Below, piece by piece: positions 37,601 through 46,512 of a stretch of 64,000 bases of DNA; position 1 is the first letter of the stretch, and each line of letters starts with the position of its first letter. The DNA is taken from NCBI GenBank assembly GCA_036397995.1, contig DASWHX010000108.1:1-64000 (forward strand). The letters are read 5' to 3'. The stretch is from DASWHX01 sp036397995 (lineage in GTDB: Bacteria; Bacteroidota; Bacteroidia; Cytophagales; Cyclobacteriaceae). A program made the translations under genes and the position numbers. A model generated the notes under the pieces. The model did not search any database, was not told the DNA's origin, and saw only the letters and a list, made by a program, of their open reading frames with translations.

Positions 37601-37611
37601 TACCAACTACC

Positions 37612-38583
37612 GTGAACCAAACCGTATTGAAAACTAAATTTACTTTCACCGAAAAAAAGGATACCCGGTCAGGTTTTGGAGCAGGATTACTGGAGGTAGG
37701 CAGAGGTAATGACCAGATCGTAGCCCTGTGCGCTGACCTCACCGGCTCCTTAAAAATGGATGCGTTTCAGAAGGAATTTCCTGAGAGATTTTTCCAAACC
37801 GGTGTTGCTGAAGCTAATATGATGGGTATTGCGGCCGGCTTAGCCACTTCCGGAAAAATTCCTTTTACAGGTACCTTTGCCAACTTTTCAACAGGCAGGG
37901 TTTATGATACTATCCGGCAATCCATTGCCTATTCTGGAAAAAATGTAAAGATTTGCGCCTCTCACGCGGGACTTACCCTGGGTGAAGATGGAGCCACTCA
38001 TCAGATTCTTGAAGATATAGGAATGATGAAAATGCTTCCGGGCATGACGGTGATTAATCCATGTGACTATAACCAAACCAAAGCAGCTACACTTGCAATT
38101 TCAGAACATTATGGTCCGGTTTACCTGCGTTTTGGCAGACCAGGATGGCCAATTTTCATCCCGGCTGAGACAAAGTTTGAAATTGGTAAAGCACTGCCAC
38201 TGATAGAAGGATCAGACGTGAGCATCTTTGCAACCGGCCACATGGTGTGGCAAGCCATTGAAGCTGAAGCTATTCTGGCAGAAAAAGGCGTAAGTGCTGA
38301 AGTGATTAATATACATACCATAAAACCACTGGATAAAGAAGCAATCCTTGATTCTGTTGCTAAAACCGGTTGCGTCGTAACTGCTGAAGAACATCAAATG
38401 AATGGAGGTTTGGGAGAAAGTATTGCCAGGCTCCTGGCGCAGAAAAGGCCAACACCACTTGAATTGGTTGCTGTCCAGGATACTTTCGGTGAAAGTGGTA
38501 AACCTCTGGATCTTTTGAAAAAATACGGATTATCACCTGAGAATATTGTCGGAGCGGCAATTAAAGTGATAAATAGAAAATAA
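37612..38583 (+). CDS. Transketolase, C-terminal subunit
   Basis: A 323-residue protein carrying the pyrimidine-binding and C-terminal domains of transketolase: FPERFFQTGVAEANMMGIAA, PFTGTFANFSTGRVYDTIR, THQILEDIGMMKMLPGMTV, and YLRFGRPGWP, then the TransketC domain with TGHMVWQAIEAE and VTAEEHQMNGGLGESIA. It is the partner of the preceding gene. Start is a GTG at 37612. The aminotransferase gene follows after about 65 bases. Confidence 0.96.
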   Translation: MNQTVLKTKFTFTEKKDTRSGFGAGLLEVGRGNDQIVALCADLTGSLKMDAFQKEFPERFFQTGVAEANMMGIAAGLATSGKIPFTGTFANFSTGRVYDTIRQSIAYSGKNVKICASHAGLTLGEDGATHQILEDIGMMKMLPGMTVINPCDYNQTKAATLAISEHYGPVYLRFGRPGWPIFIPAETKFEIGKALPLIEGSDVSIFATGHMVWQAIEAEAILAEKGVSAEVINIHTIKPLDKEAILDSVAKTGCVVTAEEHQMNGGLGESIARLLAQKRPTPLELVAVQDTFGESGKPLDLLKKYGLSPENIVGAAIKVINRK

Positions 38584-38648
38584 ACGGATTGCCCTGCCAT
38601 TTGGGCCAGGCCGAAAAAACCAAATTTTGGAACGTTAATCCGGCAGCA

Positions 38649-39836
38649 ATGACCACATCTCGGAAAACTTTCTTTGAATTGCAGGCACAAACTTCACCTC
38701 ATCCTTTTGGACTGGAGATTGAACGCGCCGAAGGATTATATATATTCGACAGACAGGGACGAAAATATATGGATATGGTTGCAGGACTTGCTGTTACTAA
38801 TATAGGCCACCGACATCCAAAGATTGTTGAAGCCATAAAAAAGCAGGCAGATACTCACCTGCACATTACTCCATACGGAGAATTTATTCAACTTCCACAG
38901 ATTATACTTGCCGAAAAACTTGCTTCCATTCTTCCCGCGAATTTGAATTGTTCTTACTTTGTGAACTCTGGCACTGAAGCTAATGAAGGAGCGGTTAAAC
39001 TCGCTAAACGCGCTACCGGCAGAAGAAAAGTTATTGCCTTCCACAAATCTTATCATGGAAGCACGCATGGATCGCTTTCTTTTTCAGGAAATGAAAAAAA
39101 GAAATCCGCATTCCGGCCGCTGCTTCCGGAAGTTTACTTTCTCAAATTCAATTCCGAAGAGGATCTGGAGCTAATAGATAATAAAACAGCCTGTGTCATT
39201 ATGGAAACTGTTCAGGGAGATGCGGGAGTAAGAATACCCAGTCATTCTTTTATGAAGAAATTGCGTGATAAATGTTCCAAAACCGGAGCTTTGTTAATTT
39301 TGGATGAAATTCAAACCGGATTCGGAAGAACCGGTAAAATGTTCGCCTTCGAGCATTATAGCATCGTACCTGATATTTTAACCCTGGCTAAAGCCCTTGG
39401 TGGTGGGATGCCCATTGGAGCGTTTATCTCATCGAAAGAAATTATGGCTAAGCTTTCCTATGACCCCATGCTGGGACATATAACAACTTTTGGTGGACAC
39501 CCGGTTAGCTGCGCCGCCGCCGCCGCAAACATTGGTGTATTACTTGATGAAAAATTAATTGATCCTGTTGAACAAAAAGGCGCACTATTGCAGGAACTTC
39601 TGGACCATCCGAAAATTAATGAAATTCGAAGGATAGGCTTAATGCTTGCCCTGGAGTTTGATTCCCGTGAAACGGTGGAAAAAATTGTAAAAGGTTGTAT
39701 GGAAAATGGAGTTATTTGTTTTTGGTTTCTTAGTTGTCCGGAGAGTTTCAGGTTATCGCCGCCATTAACTATTTCAGAAGAAGAAATGGAAATAGCTGCC
39801 CTGGTAATTAAGCAGGAAATTGAAAGTCACACCTAG
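38649..39836 (+). CDS. Class III PLP-dependent aminotransferase
   Basis: A 395-residue omega-aminotransferase (acetylornithine or ornithine aminotransferase-like). It has HITPYGEFIQLPQ, YFVNSGTEANEGAVKLAKR (PLP phosphate contact), FHKSYHGSTHGSL, VIMETVQGDAGVRIP, LILDEIQTGFGRTGKMFAFE with the aspartate that pairs with the PLP ring nitrogen, and TLAKALGGGMPIGAF with the Schiff-base lysine. ATG 38649 is used; an upstream in-frame ATG at 38589 adds a non-family segment. Arginine genes are not nearby, so the substrate is open. The next 133 bases before the minus-strand gene are empty. Confidence 0.92.
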   Translation: MTTSRKTFFELQAQTSPHPFGLEIERAEGLYIFDRQGRKYMDMVAGLAVTNIGHRHPKIVEAIKKQADTHLHITPYGEFIQLPQIILAEKLASILPANLNCSYFVNSGTEANEGAVKLAKRATGRRKVIAFHKSYHGSTHGSLSFSGNEKKKSAFRPLLPEVYFLKFNSEEDLELIDNKTACVIMETVQGDAGVRIPSHSFMKKLRDKCSKTGALLILDEIQTGFGRTGKMFAFEHYSIVPDILTLAKALGGGMPIGAFISSKEIMAKLSYDPMLGHITTFGGHPVSCAAAAANIGVLLDEKLIDPVEQKGALLQELLDHPKINEIRRIGLMLALEFDSRETVEKIVKGCMENGVICFWFLSCPESFRLSPPLTISEEEMEIAALVIKQEIESHT

Positions 39837-39969
39837 GTTAATTTGCACCGGGACAGTACGGGTAGAGCAATCGCCAAAATTATCAGAAGAACATTTTGCG
39901 ATCTTCCACGTTGTGATTATCTGGTTCTTTGGATGGCTTTTTTATCGAAAAAAAAATAATAAAGTAGAA

Positions 39970-41130
39970 TTACCTGCCGGGAGCGCTTGTATCCCTGCCA
40001 TATATTTCTTCCAGCTTTGTATGCAAATCTTTGCCACGAAGGTTTTTTGCAATGATTTTTCCCTCCGGATCCAGAAGAACTGAAAATGGAATTGCAGAAA
40101 CGTTGTAGGCCCGGGCCGCTTCTGAATTAAAGTAATTCAAATCAGAAACATGGTTCCAGGGCAATCCATCCTCGGCAATACCTTTGAGCCATTTATCTCT
40201 GCTCCTGTCCAGGGATACACCCAGAATTTTAAATCCCTGATCTTTGAAACGATTATAAGCTCTCAGCACATTTGGATTCTCCATCCTGCACGGCTTACAC
40301 CATTCGGCCCAAAAATCTATCAGCACATAATCACCTCTCAAAGAACTTAATTTGAAGATGCCACCCTCAGGTGTTGGGAGAGAGATTTCCGGCGCCATCT
40401 GTCCAATAGCCACAGCTCTTAACCTTTCCACTTCATTAGCCAGGTTCTGTACGAAAGGTACGTTAGGATATTTCTGAATGAGTTTGCTCACCACATTGTC
40501 GAAAAATTCAAATTCTTCATCCTTATTAATCAGACTTAAAGCCTGTACCGTAGCTAAAGAAATTCCCATTCGCTCTATTTCCTGTTTGATCATTTCAGTT
40601 TTTTCACCCTGAAGAAGCATGTACTCCCCGGTGAGTTTTTGGGCTTTTTCAGAGTCATTAACCGCAACAGCCTGTGCATACTCCTGATTCAACTCAGATT
40701 CAAGCTGGCGATATTCTTCCACCAAAGTTGCTATCTCGCGGAGCTTTTCAACATCAGAAGATCCGGTTATCTGACTAATTCCATTCTGACTTCCCCCATC
40801 CGCAGCAACGTGGATATCATCTTCATCCAGAATTACAGTAATAAACTGTTTATTGAAGAAATTCAACCGGAAAAAACCTGGATTTGAAAGATAAATTTCC
40901 CTGGAAAATGTATTATTCTGGTTCAGCGGAATTGTATCGTATACGAGGTATGAATTACTCTGAAGAACAAATTCCTCCAGCAGAATTAATCCGGGCTGAA
41001 TATTTTGAACTTCACCAGTAATAGTAACAGACCTTGTAGGTAGCGAAACCAGGTCAGTCTTCTTGTCACAGGATATTAGAATAAAAGTCGCACCGGTAGT
41101 AATTAAAACGGATAAAACAAGTGTCTTCAT
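39970..41130 (-). CDS. TlpA-like thioredoxin-fold lipoprotein (DUF4369 type)
   Basis: A 386-residue envelope protein. The leader ends at lipobox Cys21 (TFILISCDKK). Residues about 35-120 resemble a DUF4369 beta domain (SVTITGEVQNIQPGLILLEE), then a helical linker, and a C-terminal thioredoxin fold (about 245-380) with active site WAEWCKPCRMENP (C-x2-C), cis-Pro region SAIPFSVLLDPEGKI. It probably acts as a periplasmic disulfide or reductase protein; many Bacteroidota have several. It faces away from the SRP RNA gene, with about 110 bases between. Confidence 0.93.
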   Translation of the reverse strand: MKTLVLSVLITTGATFILISCDKKTDLVSLPTRSVTITGEVQNIQPGLILLEEFVLQSNSYLVYDTIPLNQNNTFSREIYLSNPGFFRLNFFNKQFITVILDEDDIHVAADGGSQNGISQITGSSDVEKLREIATLVEEYRQLESELNQEYAQAVAVNDSEKAQKLTGEYMLLQGEKTEMIKQEIERMGISLATVQALSLINKDEEFEFFDNVVSKLIQKYPNVPFVQNLANEVERLRAVAIGQMAPEISLPTPEGGIFKLSSLRGDYVLIDFWAEWCKPCRMENPNVLRAYNRFKDQGFKILGVSLDRSRDKWLKGIAEDGLPWNHVSDLNYFNSEAARAYNVSAIPFSVLLDPEGKIIAKNLRGKDLHTKLEEIYGRDTSAPGR

Positions 41131-41226
41131 AATCTGACAAAGTTAAAGTACACAATAGAAAAAGAAGAAATTAAGTTCACCAAATGGGAAAATGAACCAA
41201 AATTTTTATTGATCTAATGGATGAAT

Positions 41227-41234
41227 TACCTTTG
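41227..41234 (+). promoter_or_regulatory. -7 box of the SRP RNA gene
   Basis: TACCTTTG lies five bases before the first base of the SRP RNA stem (41239), the spacing expected for a Bacteroidota -7 element. A T-rich stretch at 41202-41208 stands where the TTTG box would be, but matches it only loosely. Confidence 0.65.
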
Positions 41235-41238
41235 TGAT

Positions 41239-41330
41239 GGCAAACGGGTACGACTAGCTCCTGTCGAACTCCCCCAGGTCCTGACGGAAGCAAGGGTAGA
41301 TGGTTGTAGCGGTGTGATGCTTCGTTTGCC
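41239..41330 (+). ncRNA. ffs: Signal recognition particle RNA, small bacterial type (4.5S)
   Basis: A 92-base RNA with closing stem GGCAAACG (41239-41246) and CGTTTGCC (41323-41330). The conserved apical part is clear: CCCAGGTCCTGACGGAAGCA with the GGAA tetraloop, followed by AGGGTAGA, the Ffh-binding internal-loop strands. It binds Ffh and directs ribosomes making membrane proteins to FtsY. The length fits the Alu-less form of most bacteria outside Firmicutes. A TACCTTTG box lies five bases upstream and TTTTTCTTT follows, so the closing stem also works as a terminator. Confidence 0.93.
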
Positions 41331-41423
41331 TTTTTCTTTAAGTGGAAATTAATTAACTACCCCGATTCACCCTCCTTTTTGATTTTTTTATAGCTTTGTA
41401 CATTATCTCTAAATTAGACTTAT

Positions 41424-42092
41424 ATGAAGTTTTTTATTGACACTGCAAACCTTTCAGAAATTCAGGAAGCCTTTGATTTGGGCGTTTTGGATGGAGTAAC
41501 CACGAATCCATCATTAATGGCCAAAGAAGGTGTCCGGGGTAAGGATAATATCAAGGCACATTACAAAGCGATTTGCAATATTGTTGATAATAATGTTTCC
41601 GCGGAGGTAATAGCTACAGACTTTGATGGCATTATAAGGGAGGCACACGAATTGGCGAAGATAGATAACAAAATCGTGGTGAAAGTCCCCATGATAAAGG
41701 AAGGTGTGAAAGCCATCAAGTATCTTTCGACAGAAGGAATTAGAACCAATTGTACGCTCATATTTTCTGCAGGACAGGCATTGCTGGCAGCGAAAGCCGG
41801 GGCATCTTACGTTTCTCCTTTTATTGGCAGGTTGGATGATGTCTCCTCTGATGGTGTTGCCCTGATTGGGCAGATTGTCTTGATTTATTCCAATTACGGA
41901 TATAAGACTGAGGTTCTGGCAGCCTCCATTCGTCACACTATGCACCTGATTCAATGTGCTGAAATTGGCGCGGATGTGGCCACTTGCCCGCTCAAAGTAA
42001 TTACCGGTCTTTTACAACACCCACTTACCGACAAAGGGTTGGCGCAGTTTCTTGCAGATCATAAGAAGGCAAACGAGAAGGTATCAGTATAG
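41424..42092 (+). CDS. fsa: Transaldolase / fructose-6-phosphate aldolase (TalC-FSA type)
   Basis: A 222-residue small aldolase. The Schiff-base lysine is Lys87 in IVVKVPM. Other motifs: MKFFIDTANLSEI, DGVTTNPSLMAKEG, LIFSAGQALLAAKAGASYVS and FIGRLDDVSSDG. It serves either as a transaldolase of the pentose phosphate pathway or as fructose-6-phosphate aldolase; sequence alone does not decide. A split transketolase lies 3 kb upstream. A TAGCTTTG box (41391-41398) lies 25 bases before ATG 41424. It overlaps or abuts the ftsE gene (stop at 42092). Confidence 0.94.
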   Translation: MKFFIDTANLSEIQEAFDLGVLDGVTTNPSLMAKEGVRGKDNIKAHYKAICNIVDNNVSAEVIATDFDGIIREAHELAKIDNKIVVKVPMIKEGVKAIKYLSTEGIRTNCTLIFSAGQALLAAKAGASYVSPFIGRLDDVSSDGVALIGQIVLIYSNYGYKTEVLAASIRHTMHLIQCAEIGADVATCPLKVITGLLQHPLTDKGLAQFLADHKKANEKVSV

Positions 42093-42094
42093 TG

Positions 42095-42805
42095 ATGAGC
42101 TTTTCCAGCGATCCCGTAGTCCGGGTACAAAATGCTACAATTTTTCAGGACGAAAAAGCTGTTCTTGAAGATATCAACTTTGAGGTTGCAAAAGGAGAAT
42201 TTGTGTTTCTGGTTGGAAGAACCGGAAGTGGTAAGTCATCGCTCCTAAAAACTCTGTACGCCGATCTTCCTCTTCGACTGGGTGATATTGAAGTTACAGG
42301 ATATGATATCAGGAAAATCAAGAGTAAGGATATTCCATATTTACGCAGAAAGATTGGAATTGTATTCCAGGATTTCCATTTATTCCCGGACCGATCTGTT
42401 GCTGAGAACCTTTATTTTGTAATGAAGGCCACCGGATGGAGAGACAATTCCAAAATGAAATCCAGGGCAACCGATGTTTTGATGCAAGTTGGGTTAGGAG
42501 CCGTTTCGGGCAAAATGCCTCATCAACTGTCAGGAGGTGAACAACAACGCGTAGTAATTGCCAGGGCCCTCATTAATGAACCTGCAATTTTCATCGCCGA
42601 TGAACCAACGGGTAATCTTGATCCTGCTGTTTCCGAAGGTATTTTTAAAGTTTTTCAGGAAATAAATAATAGCGGAACTGCCGTAATGATGGCTACCCAT
42701 GATCATTACTTCATTAAGAAGTATCCGAACAGAATTCTGAAATGTTCGGAAGGCAAGGTTCAGGATTCAAGAAATAAAGAGATTAACCTGGAAGAAATGC
42801 TCTAG
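42095..42805 (+). CDS. ftsE: Cell division ATP-binding protein FtsE
   Basis: A 236-residue ABC ATPase: Walker A GRTGSGKSSLLK, Q-loop VFQDFHLFPDRSVAENL, signature LSGGEQQRVVIARAL, Walker B AIFIADEPTGNLDP and switch His in MATHDHYFI. The Q-loop block and short length are as in FtsE, which works with FtsX to activate periplasmic amidases at the septum. No ftsX lies beside it, as far as this window shows; in my memory Bacteroidota often separate the two. ATG 42095 is chosen over an overlapping GTG at 42092. The 3' end overlaps the anti-sigma-like gene by 4 bases. Confidence 0.87.
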   Translation: MSFSSDPVVRVQNATIFQDEKAVLEDINFEVAKGEFVFLVGRTGSGKSSLLKTLYADLPLRLGDIEVTGYDIRKIKSKDIPYLRRKIGIVFQDFHLFPDRSVAENLYFVMKATGWRDNSKMKSRATDVLMQVGLGAVSGKMPHQLSGGEQQRVVIARALINEPAIFIADEPTGNLDPAVSEGIFKVFQEINNSGTAVMMATHDHYFIKKYPNRILKCSEGKVQDSRNKEINLEEML

Positions 42806-43332
42806 CTCTTTGTTGCAGGCCGTTCTTCTAATGCTTCATCTTCCTGCATTTTTTCCAACCGATCCAATTCCCTGTTAAGTATATCTACCCTTGAAATCAG
42901 ATTCAAAATCAGGGCATCAATCACCGGCTGGCTGGGATCTTTTTCTAATTCGGTTTTCAATACCTGGTAGATAGCATTAAGATTCCCTAATTGAGCCATA
43001 TAATCAAAGTCGACATTGTCGGCGTAATTATCCAATTCCTGTTCTTTGAGGGAAATGAGGCTTGTATAATAATTTTCCGTTTCAATAAACTGATCGGTGT
43101 TACCGGTAAGTTTGCCGGCGCGTTCAGAATTAATTAAAAAATCATTCAGTAGTAAAAATGCTGATAAGAAAAAGAAAAACACAGCTGCCGCTTTCCACAT
43201 CCAGAAGCCGGAAGTACTCGCGCGTTTTCCCGAAATTTCACGCTGAACTCTCTTCCATACTCTATCGCCGGGCGTTTCCAAATCAAAAGATTCTCTGTTT
43301 TCAGAAACAAATTTTTCAAATCTATCTTTCAT
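42802..43332 (-). CDS. Putative anti-sigma factor, single-pass membrane protein
   Basis: A 176-residue protein. The cytoplasmic N-terminus (MKDRFEKFVSENRESFDLET, GDRVWKRVQREI) is followed by one transmembrane helix (about 44-62, FWMWKAAAVFFFFLSAFLLL) and a periplasmic, mostly helical tail rich in Glu and Leu. It has no zinc-finger motif. It overlaps the 3' end of the ECF sigma factor gene by 11 bases, which supports a role as membrane-bound regulator of it. An in-frame TTG 18 bases earlier is an alternative start, but GGAGAG stands well placed before ATG 43332. Confidence 0.72.
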   Translation of the reverse strand: MKDRFEKFVSENRESFDLETPGDRVWKRVQREISGKRASTSGFWMWKAAAVFFFFLSAFLLLNDFLINSERAGKLTGNTDQFIETENYYTSLISLKEQELDNYADNVDFDYMAQLGNLNAIYQVLKTELEKDPSQPVIDALILNLISRVDILNRELDRLEKMQEDEALEERPATKS

Positions 43333-43876
43333 AGGTTCTCTCCTTTCCAATTAAATCTACAATTTTTTGTTTTGCCCTCAGATATTGAGTTTTTGAGGTT
43401 GATTCAGATATTCCCATAATTTGAGCAATTTCCTTGTGATCATATCCTTCCAGACAATACAAACTTAATACCACTCTGTATCCATCAGGCAATTCCTGAA
43501 TGGCTTTTTGTACTGTTTTCACTTTGAATTCCATATCCGGCTCATTCTCCACTTTGTCTTCCAATTCATAATCAACTGAAAGTTCCACTAAATTGGCTTT
43601 TTGTTTTTTCAAATGATTTATGGCCTTATTAATAACAATGCGTTTTAGCCAGGCTCCGAATGTTGCTTTTCCGCTAAATGAGTGAAGATTGGTGAATGCA
43701 CTGACAAAGGCATCCTGAAGGATGTCTTCAGCATCATCACTATCCCTTGCAATACGCAAGGCAACATTGAACATGGCTTTACTGTATAATTTATATAATT
43801 CACTGTAAGCAGATTCATCTCCGGCTAAACAGGCATCCACCAGATCCTGGTGGATATTGACATAATCGTTACCCAT
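43322..43876 (-). CDS. ECF-type RNA polymerase sigma factor
   Basis: A 184-residue group 4 sigma factor. Region 2 spans about residues 20-85 (YSELYKLYSKAMFNVALRIA, DSDDAEDILQDAFVSAFTNL, FSGKATFGAWLKRIVINKAI), and region 4 about 120-180 (ALQELPDGYRVVLSLYCLEG in similar form, YDHKEIAQIMGISESTSKTQ). It directs RNA polymerase to a small set of promoters. The next gene codes for a membrane protein that is probably its anti-sigma factor, suggesting control by an envelope signal. ATG 43876 is used; a GTG four codons upstream is also possible. Confidence 0.94.
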   Translation of the reverse strand: MGNDYVNIHQDLVDACLAGDESAYSELYKLYSKAMFNVALRIARDSDDAEDILQDAFVSAFTNLHSFSGKATFGAWLKRIVINKAINHLKKQKANLVELSVDYELEDKVENEPDMEFKVKTVQKAIQELPDGYRVVLSLYCLEGYDHKEIAQIMGISESTSKTQYLRAKQKIVDLIGKERTYER

Positions 43877-43943
43877 CGGGGAATCCACTTATCATTTGAA
43901 TTAATAGACTACACTGATGTTGAGAAGTTGCATAGCCAGATAA

Positions 43944-44618
43944 TTATTTAAGAGATGCCAAATTTTCTTTAGCCAATTTGAAGTTGGGAGCCAGCGCCAA
44001 AACTTCTTCAAAAGTTTTTCTTGCTTCTACTGTATCGCCTTGTTGGATGAGGAGAGCTCCTTTCAGGTTCAAAACTGACACCCTCATGGGAAATTCCTCC
44101 TGCTTATTTTCCTCAAAAGTGTAAACAAGCTTTAATTCATCTACTTCCTTTTTTGATAAAAGAATATCAATATTAGTTTCACATTCATCATATCTTTTCA
44201 ATTCGAACTGAATAAATGTGGTTTTATAAAGTGAATTGATATTATCAGTTAATAAATACAGTTTTTCATAAGCCTCCAGCGACTTTTGCAGTAAGCCAAG
44301 ATTTTCGTATGATACAGCCATCGCTTCAATAATTCCCAGTTCATTAGGATTCTTTGCAATGATATCCATACAAACCATTAAACAAGAAGCATAGCTTTGT
44401 GAATCAAAATAATAATACGCCAGCGTATAAAGTACCGAATCATTTTCGGGATCAGCTGCCAGCATATTATATAATGCATTTTTAGCCACCGGAAAGTCGT
44501 TGTATTTCATCGCTCTATCATATACTTTTTTGAATCTCTCATAATCCTGCTTTCCTGTCTGTGAAAAACCGCTCAAAGAAATTACCATCATTACTAGTAT
44601 TACTACTATTCTATTCAT
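43944..44618 (-). CDS. Exported TPR protein
   Basis: A 224-residue protein with a signal peptide (IVVILVMMVISLSGFSQ) and four to five TPR-like helix pairs (LYTLAYYYFDSQSYASCLMV, AMAVSYENLGLLQKSLEAYE, VSVLNLKGALLIQQGDTV, FEEVLALAPNFKLAKENL). It probably mediates protein contacts in the periplasm. ATG 44618 lies just after the stop of the CCA-enzyme gene, so the two are in one transcript, with no functional link visible. The sigma factor gene is next, 67 bases on. Confidence 0.83.
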   Translation of the reverse strand: MNRIVVILVMMVISLSGFSQTGKQDYERFKKVYDRAMKYNDFPVAKNALYNMLAADPENDSVLYTLAYYYFDSQSYASCLMVCMDIIAKNPNELGIIEAMAVSYENLGLLQKSLEAYEKLYLLTDNINSLYKTTFIQFELKRYDECETNIDILLSKKEVDELKLVYTFEENKQEEFPMRVSVLNLKGALLIQQGDTVEARKTFEEVLALAPNFKLAKENLASLK

Positions 44619-44619
44619 T

Positions 44620-46065
44620 TTATTGTTCAATTATGTTTCCTGATTTTTTGACTTTTAAACCATTTTGCTTTCCTATTTTAATCATATAGGCGTAAGCTTC
44701 CTCAAAATTATTCTTAATTTTTCCTTCAATTACTGCCTCCTTAATTTCTTCTTTTATTGCACCTACTACTTTACCAGGTTTAATATCAAAGACTTCCATT
44801 ATTTGCAAGCCTGTTACAGGAGGTTGGAAATTGCGAATTCTATCCCTTTCTTCCACTTCCTGCATTTTTCGTTCCACATTATCAAAGTTAGCCAGATACC
44901 GTTTCACCTTGATGTCATTTTTTGAGGTGATATCAGCCCTGCAAAGAGACATTAAGGAGTCAATATCTTTTCCGGCTTCAAGCAAAAGTCTGCGCAAAGC
45001 GGAATCAGTTATATGATCTTTTACCAATGAAATCGGCCTGAGATGCAACTTTACAAGTTTTTGCACAAATTTCATGTTCTCGTTCAGTGGTAGTTTCAAC
45101 CTTCGGAATATTCCAGGCACCATTCGCGAACCCTTATCTTCATGACCATGGAATGTCCAGCCTGCTTTTTTGTCAAATCTTTTTGTTGCCGGCTTGGCAA
45201 TATCATGCAAGATAGCGGCCCATCTTAGCCAAAGGTCATCAGAATACTTTGCAACATTATCAAGCACCTTAAGGGTGTGATAGAAATTATCTTTATGAGC
45301 CAGTCCCTCAATAATTTCTACACCGGCCAGCTCAACAATTTCAGGAAAAATTATTTTCAGAAGGCCTGATTCATACAACAGGTTTAATCCATAGGAAGGA
45401 TTTTCACTCAGAATAATTTTGTTTAATTCATCTGTAATTCTCTCCTGGCTAACAATATTTATTCGCTCCGCATTATTTATTATGGCTTCAAAAGTATCGG
45501 GTTCAATATCAAATTTCAATTGCGCTGAAAACCGGATCGCCCGTATCATTCTCAGAGGATCATCAGAAAAAGTAATTTTCGGATCAAGCGGAGTCCGAAT
45601 GATTTTCTTCTTTAAGTCTTTTATACCACCAAAAGGATCCAGAAGAGTACCTAAATCATTTTCGTTTAAACTTATTGCCAGGGCATTGATCGTAAAATCA
45701 CGCCTGTTTTGATCATCCTCAAGGGTACCATCTTCCACAATTGGTTTCCTTGAGCTTGCCCTGTAGGATTCCTTTCGGGCACCAACAAATTGAAGTTCCT
45801 GATCTTCAATTTTTAGCATTGCCGTTCCAAAGTTTTTGAAAGTGGCCAATGACCCCTTACCCGATTTAGCTTTCACTTTTTTCGCCAGATCAATTCCGCT
45901 GCCAATGCAAACAAAATCCAGATCTTTGCCGTTTTTCCCATTTTTTTTCAACAACAAATCCCTTACGTATCCTCCAACAACGTACGTTTCTATACCTTCA
46001 TCGGAAGCAACTTCCGCCACCAGGGAAAGCATTGGACTACCGGAAATATAAGATTTGAACTGCAT
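44620..46065 (-). CDS. cca: CCA-adding tRNA nucleotidyltransferase with HD domain
   Basis: A 481-residue class II nucleotidyltransferase. The catalytic head has VVGGYVRDLLL and KDLDFVCIG with the catalytic Asp pair, then GTAMLKI, RRDFTINALA, DPFGGIKDLKKKII and DDPLRMIRAIRFSAQL. An HD phosphohydrolase domain follows at about 265-370 (LRWAAILHDIAKP, FHGHEDKGSRM). It repairs or builds the CCA end of tRNAs. ATG 46065 is used; an upstream TTG adds six residues without family likeness. The stop is adjacent to the next start. Confidence 0.95.
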   Translation of the reverse strand: MQFKSYISGSPMLSLVAEVASDEGIETYVVGGYVRDLLLKKNGKNGKDLDFVCIGSGIDLAKKVKAKSGKGSLATFKNFGTAMLKIEDQELQFVGARKESYRASSRKPIVEDGTLEDDQNRRDFTINALAISLNENDLGTLLDPFGGIKDLKKKIIRTPLDPKITFSDDPLRMIRAIRFSAQLKFDIEPDTFEAIINNAERINIVSQERITDELNKIILSENPSYGLNLLYESGLLKIIFPEIVELAGVEIIEGLAHKDNFYHTLKVLDNVAKYSDDLWLRWAAILHDIAKPATKRFDKKAGWTFHGHEDKGSRMVPGIFRRLKLPLNENMKFVQKLVKLHLRPISLVKDHITDSALRRLLLEAGKDIDSLMSLCRADITSKNDIKVKRYLANFDNVERKMQEVEERDRIRNFQPPVTGLQIMEVFDIKPGKVVGAIKEEIKEAVIEGKIKNNFEEAYAYMIKIGKQNGLKVKKSGNIIEQ

Positions 46066-46118
46066 TTGAATATTCAAACTCAAAATTAAGACAATAAATA
46101 AAAAGAAAAGGGTTTAGA

Positions 46119-46334
46119 TTAACGTTTCCAGAAGGATTTCGAGTTAAAAGTGGGCAAGGAATAAATTTGTCCTTTCGCTTTGGTTCTTTTCCGGTTGTTT
46201 ATGATTTCAAATTGATAAACCAGGGAGATCTCATGAGATCCGCCGCTATCTACACTAAGTTCAGAAATAGTAATATCATAACTGTAGCCGAATTCCTGGT
46301 TTTTCTGTTCAATTAATTTTGGGGGTTTAGTAAA
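46119..46334 (-). pseudogene. C-terminal remnant of a PorP/SprF-family (type IX secretion) membrane protein
   Basis: The minus strand is open for 71 codons between a TGA at 46335-46337 and a TAA at 46119-46121, without a start codon in the right place. The translated segment contains EFGYSYDITISELS, then SGGSHEISLVYQFEI and ends TFNSKSFWKR. A YSYD strand followed by GGSHEISL is the characteristic C-terminal end of PorP/SprF proteins, outer-membrane partners of the type IX secretion and gliding system in Bacteroidota. The rest of the gene (normally about 300 codons) is absent, so it is a decayed remnant. Assignment is by motif, not by search. Confidence 0.62.
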
Positions 46335-46512
46335 TCAAATAGAGTTGCCTACATTTATTAGTACCTATTTCCAACTTAGTGTAACCCTGAAGGCAGGTAC
46401 GATTTACCAGGTAATTTAATAATTTTAGGAAGGTTTAATGCTAATTTGATAGCGATAATAATTGATTTATGGAATTATCATCGTTCCATAGTGACCTTTG
46501 CATCAAATAGTA

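Noticed and set aside
39837..39969. A short plus-strand frame downstream of the aminotransferase as a small gene
   Set aside because: It starts within the aminotransferase gene in another frame, has no homology-like features and runs into the opposite gene.
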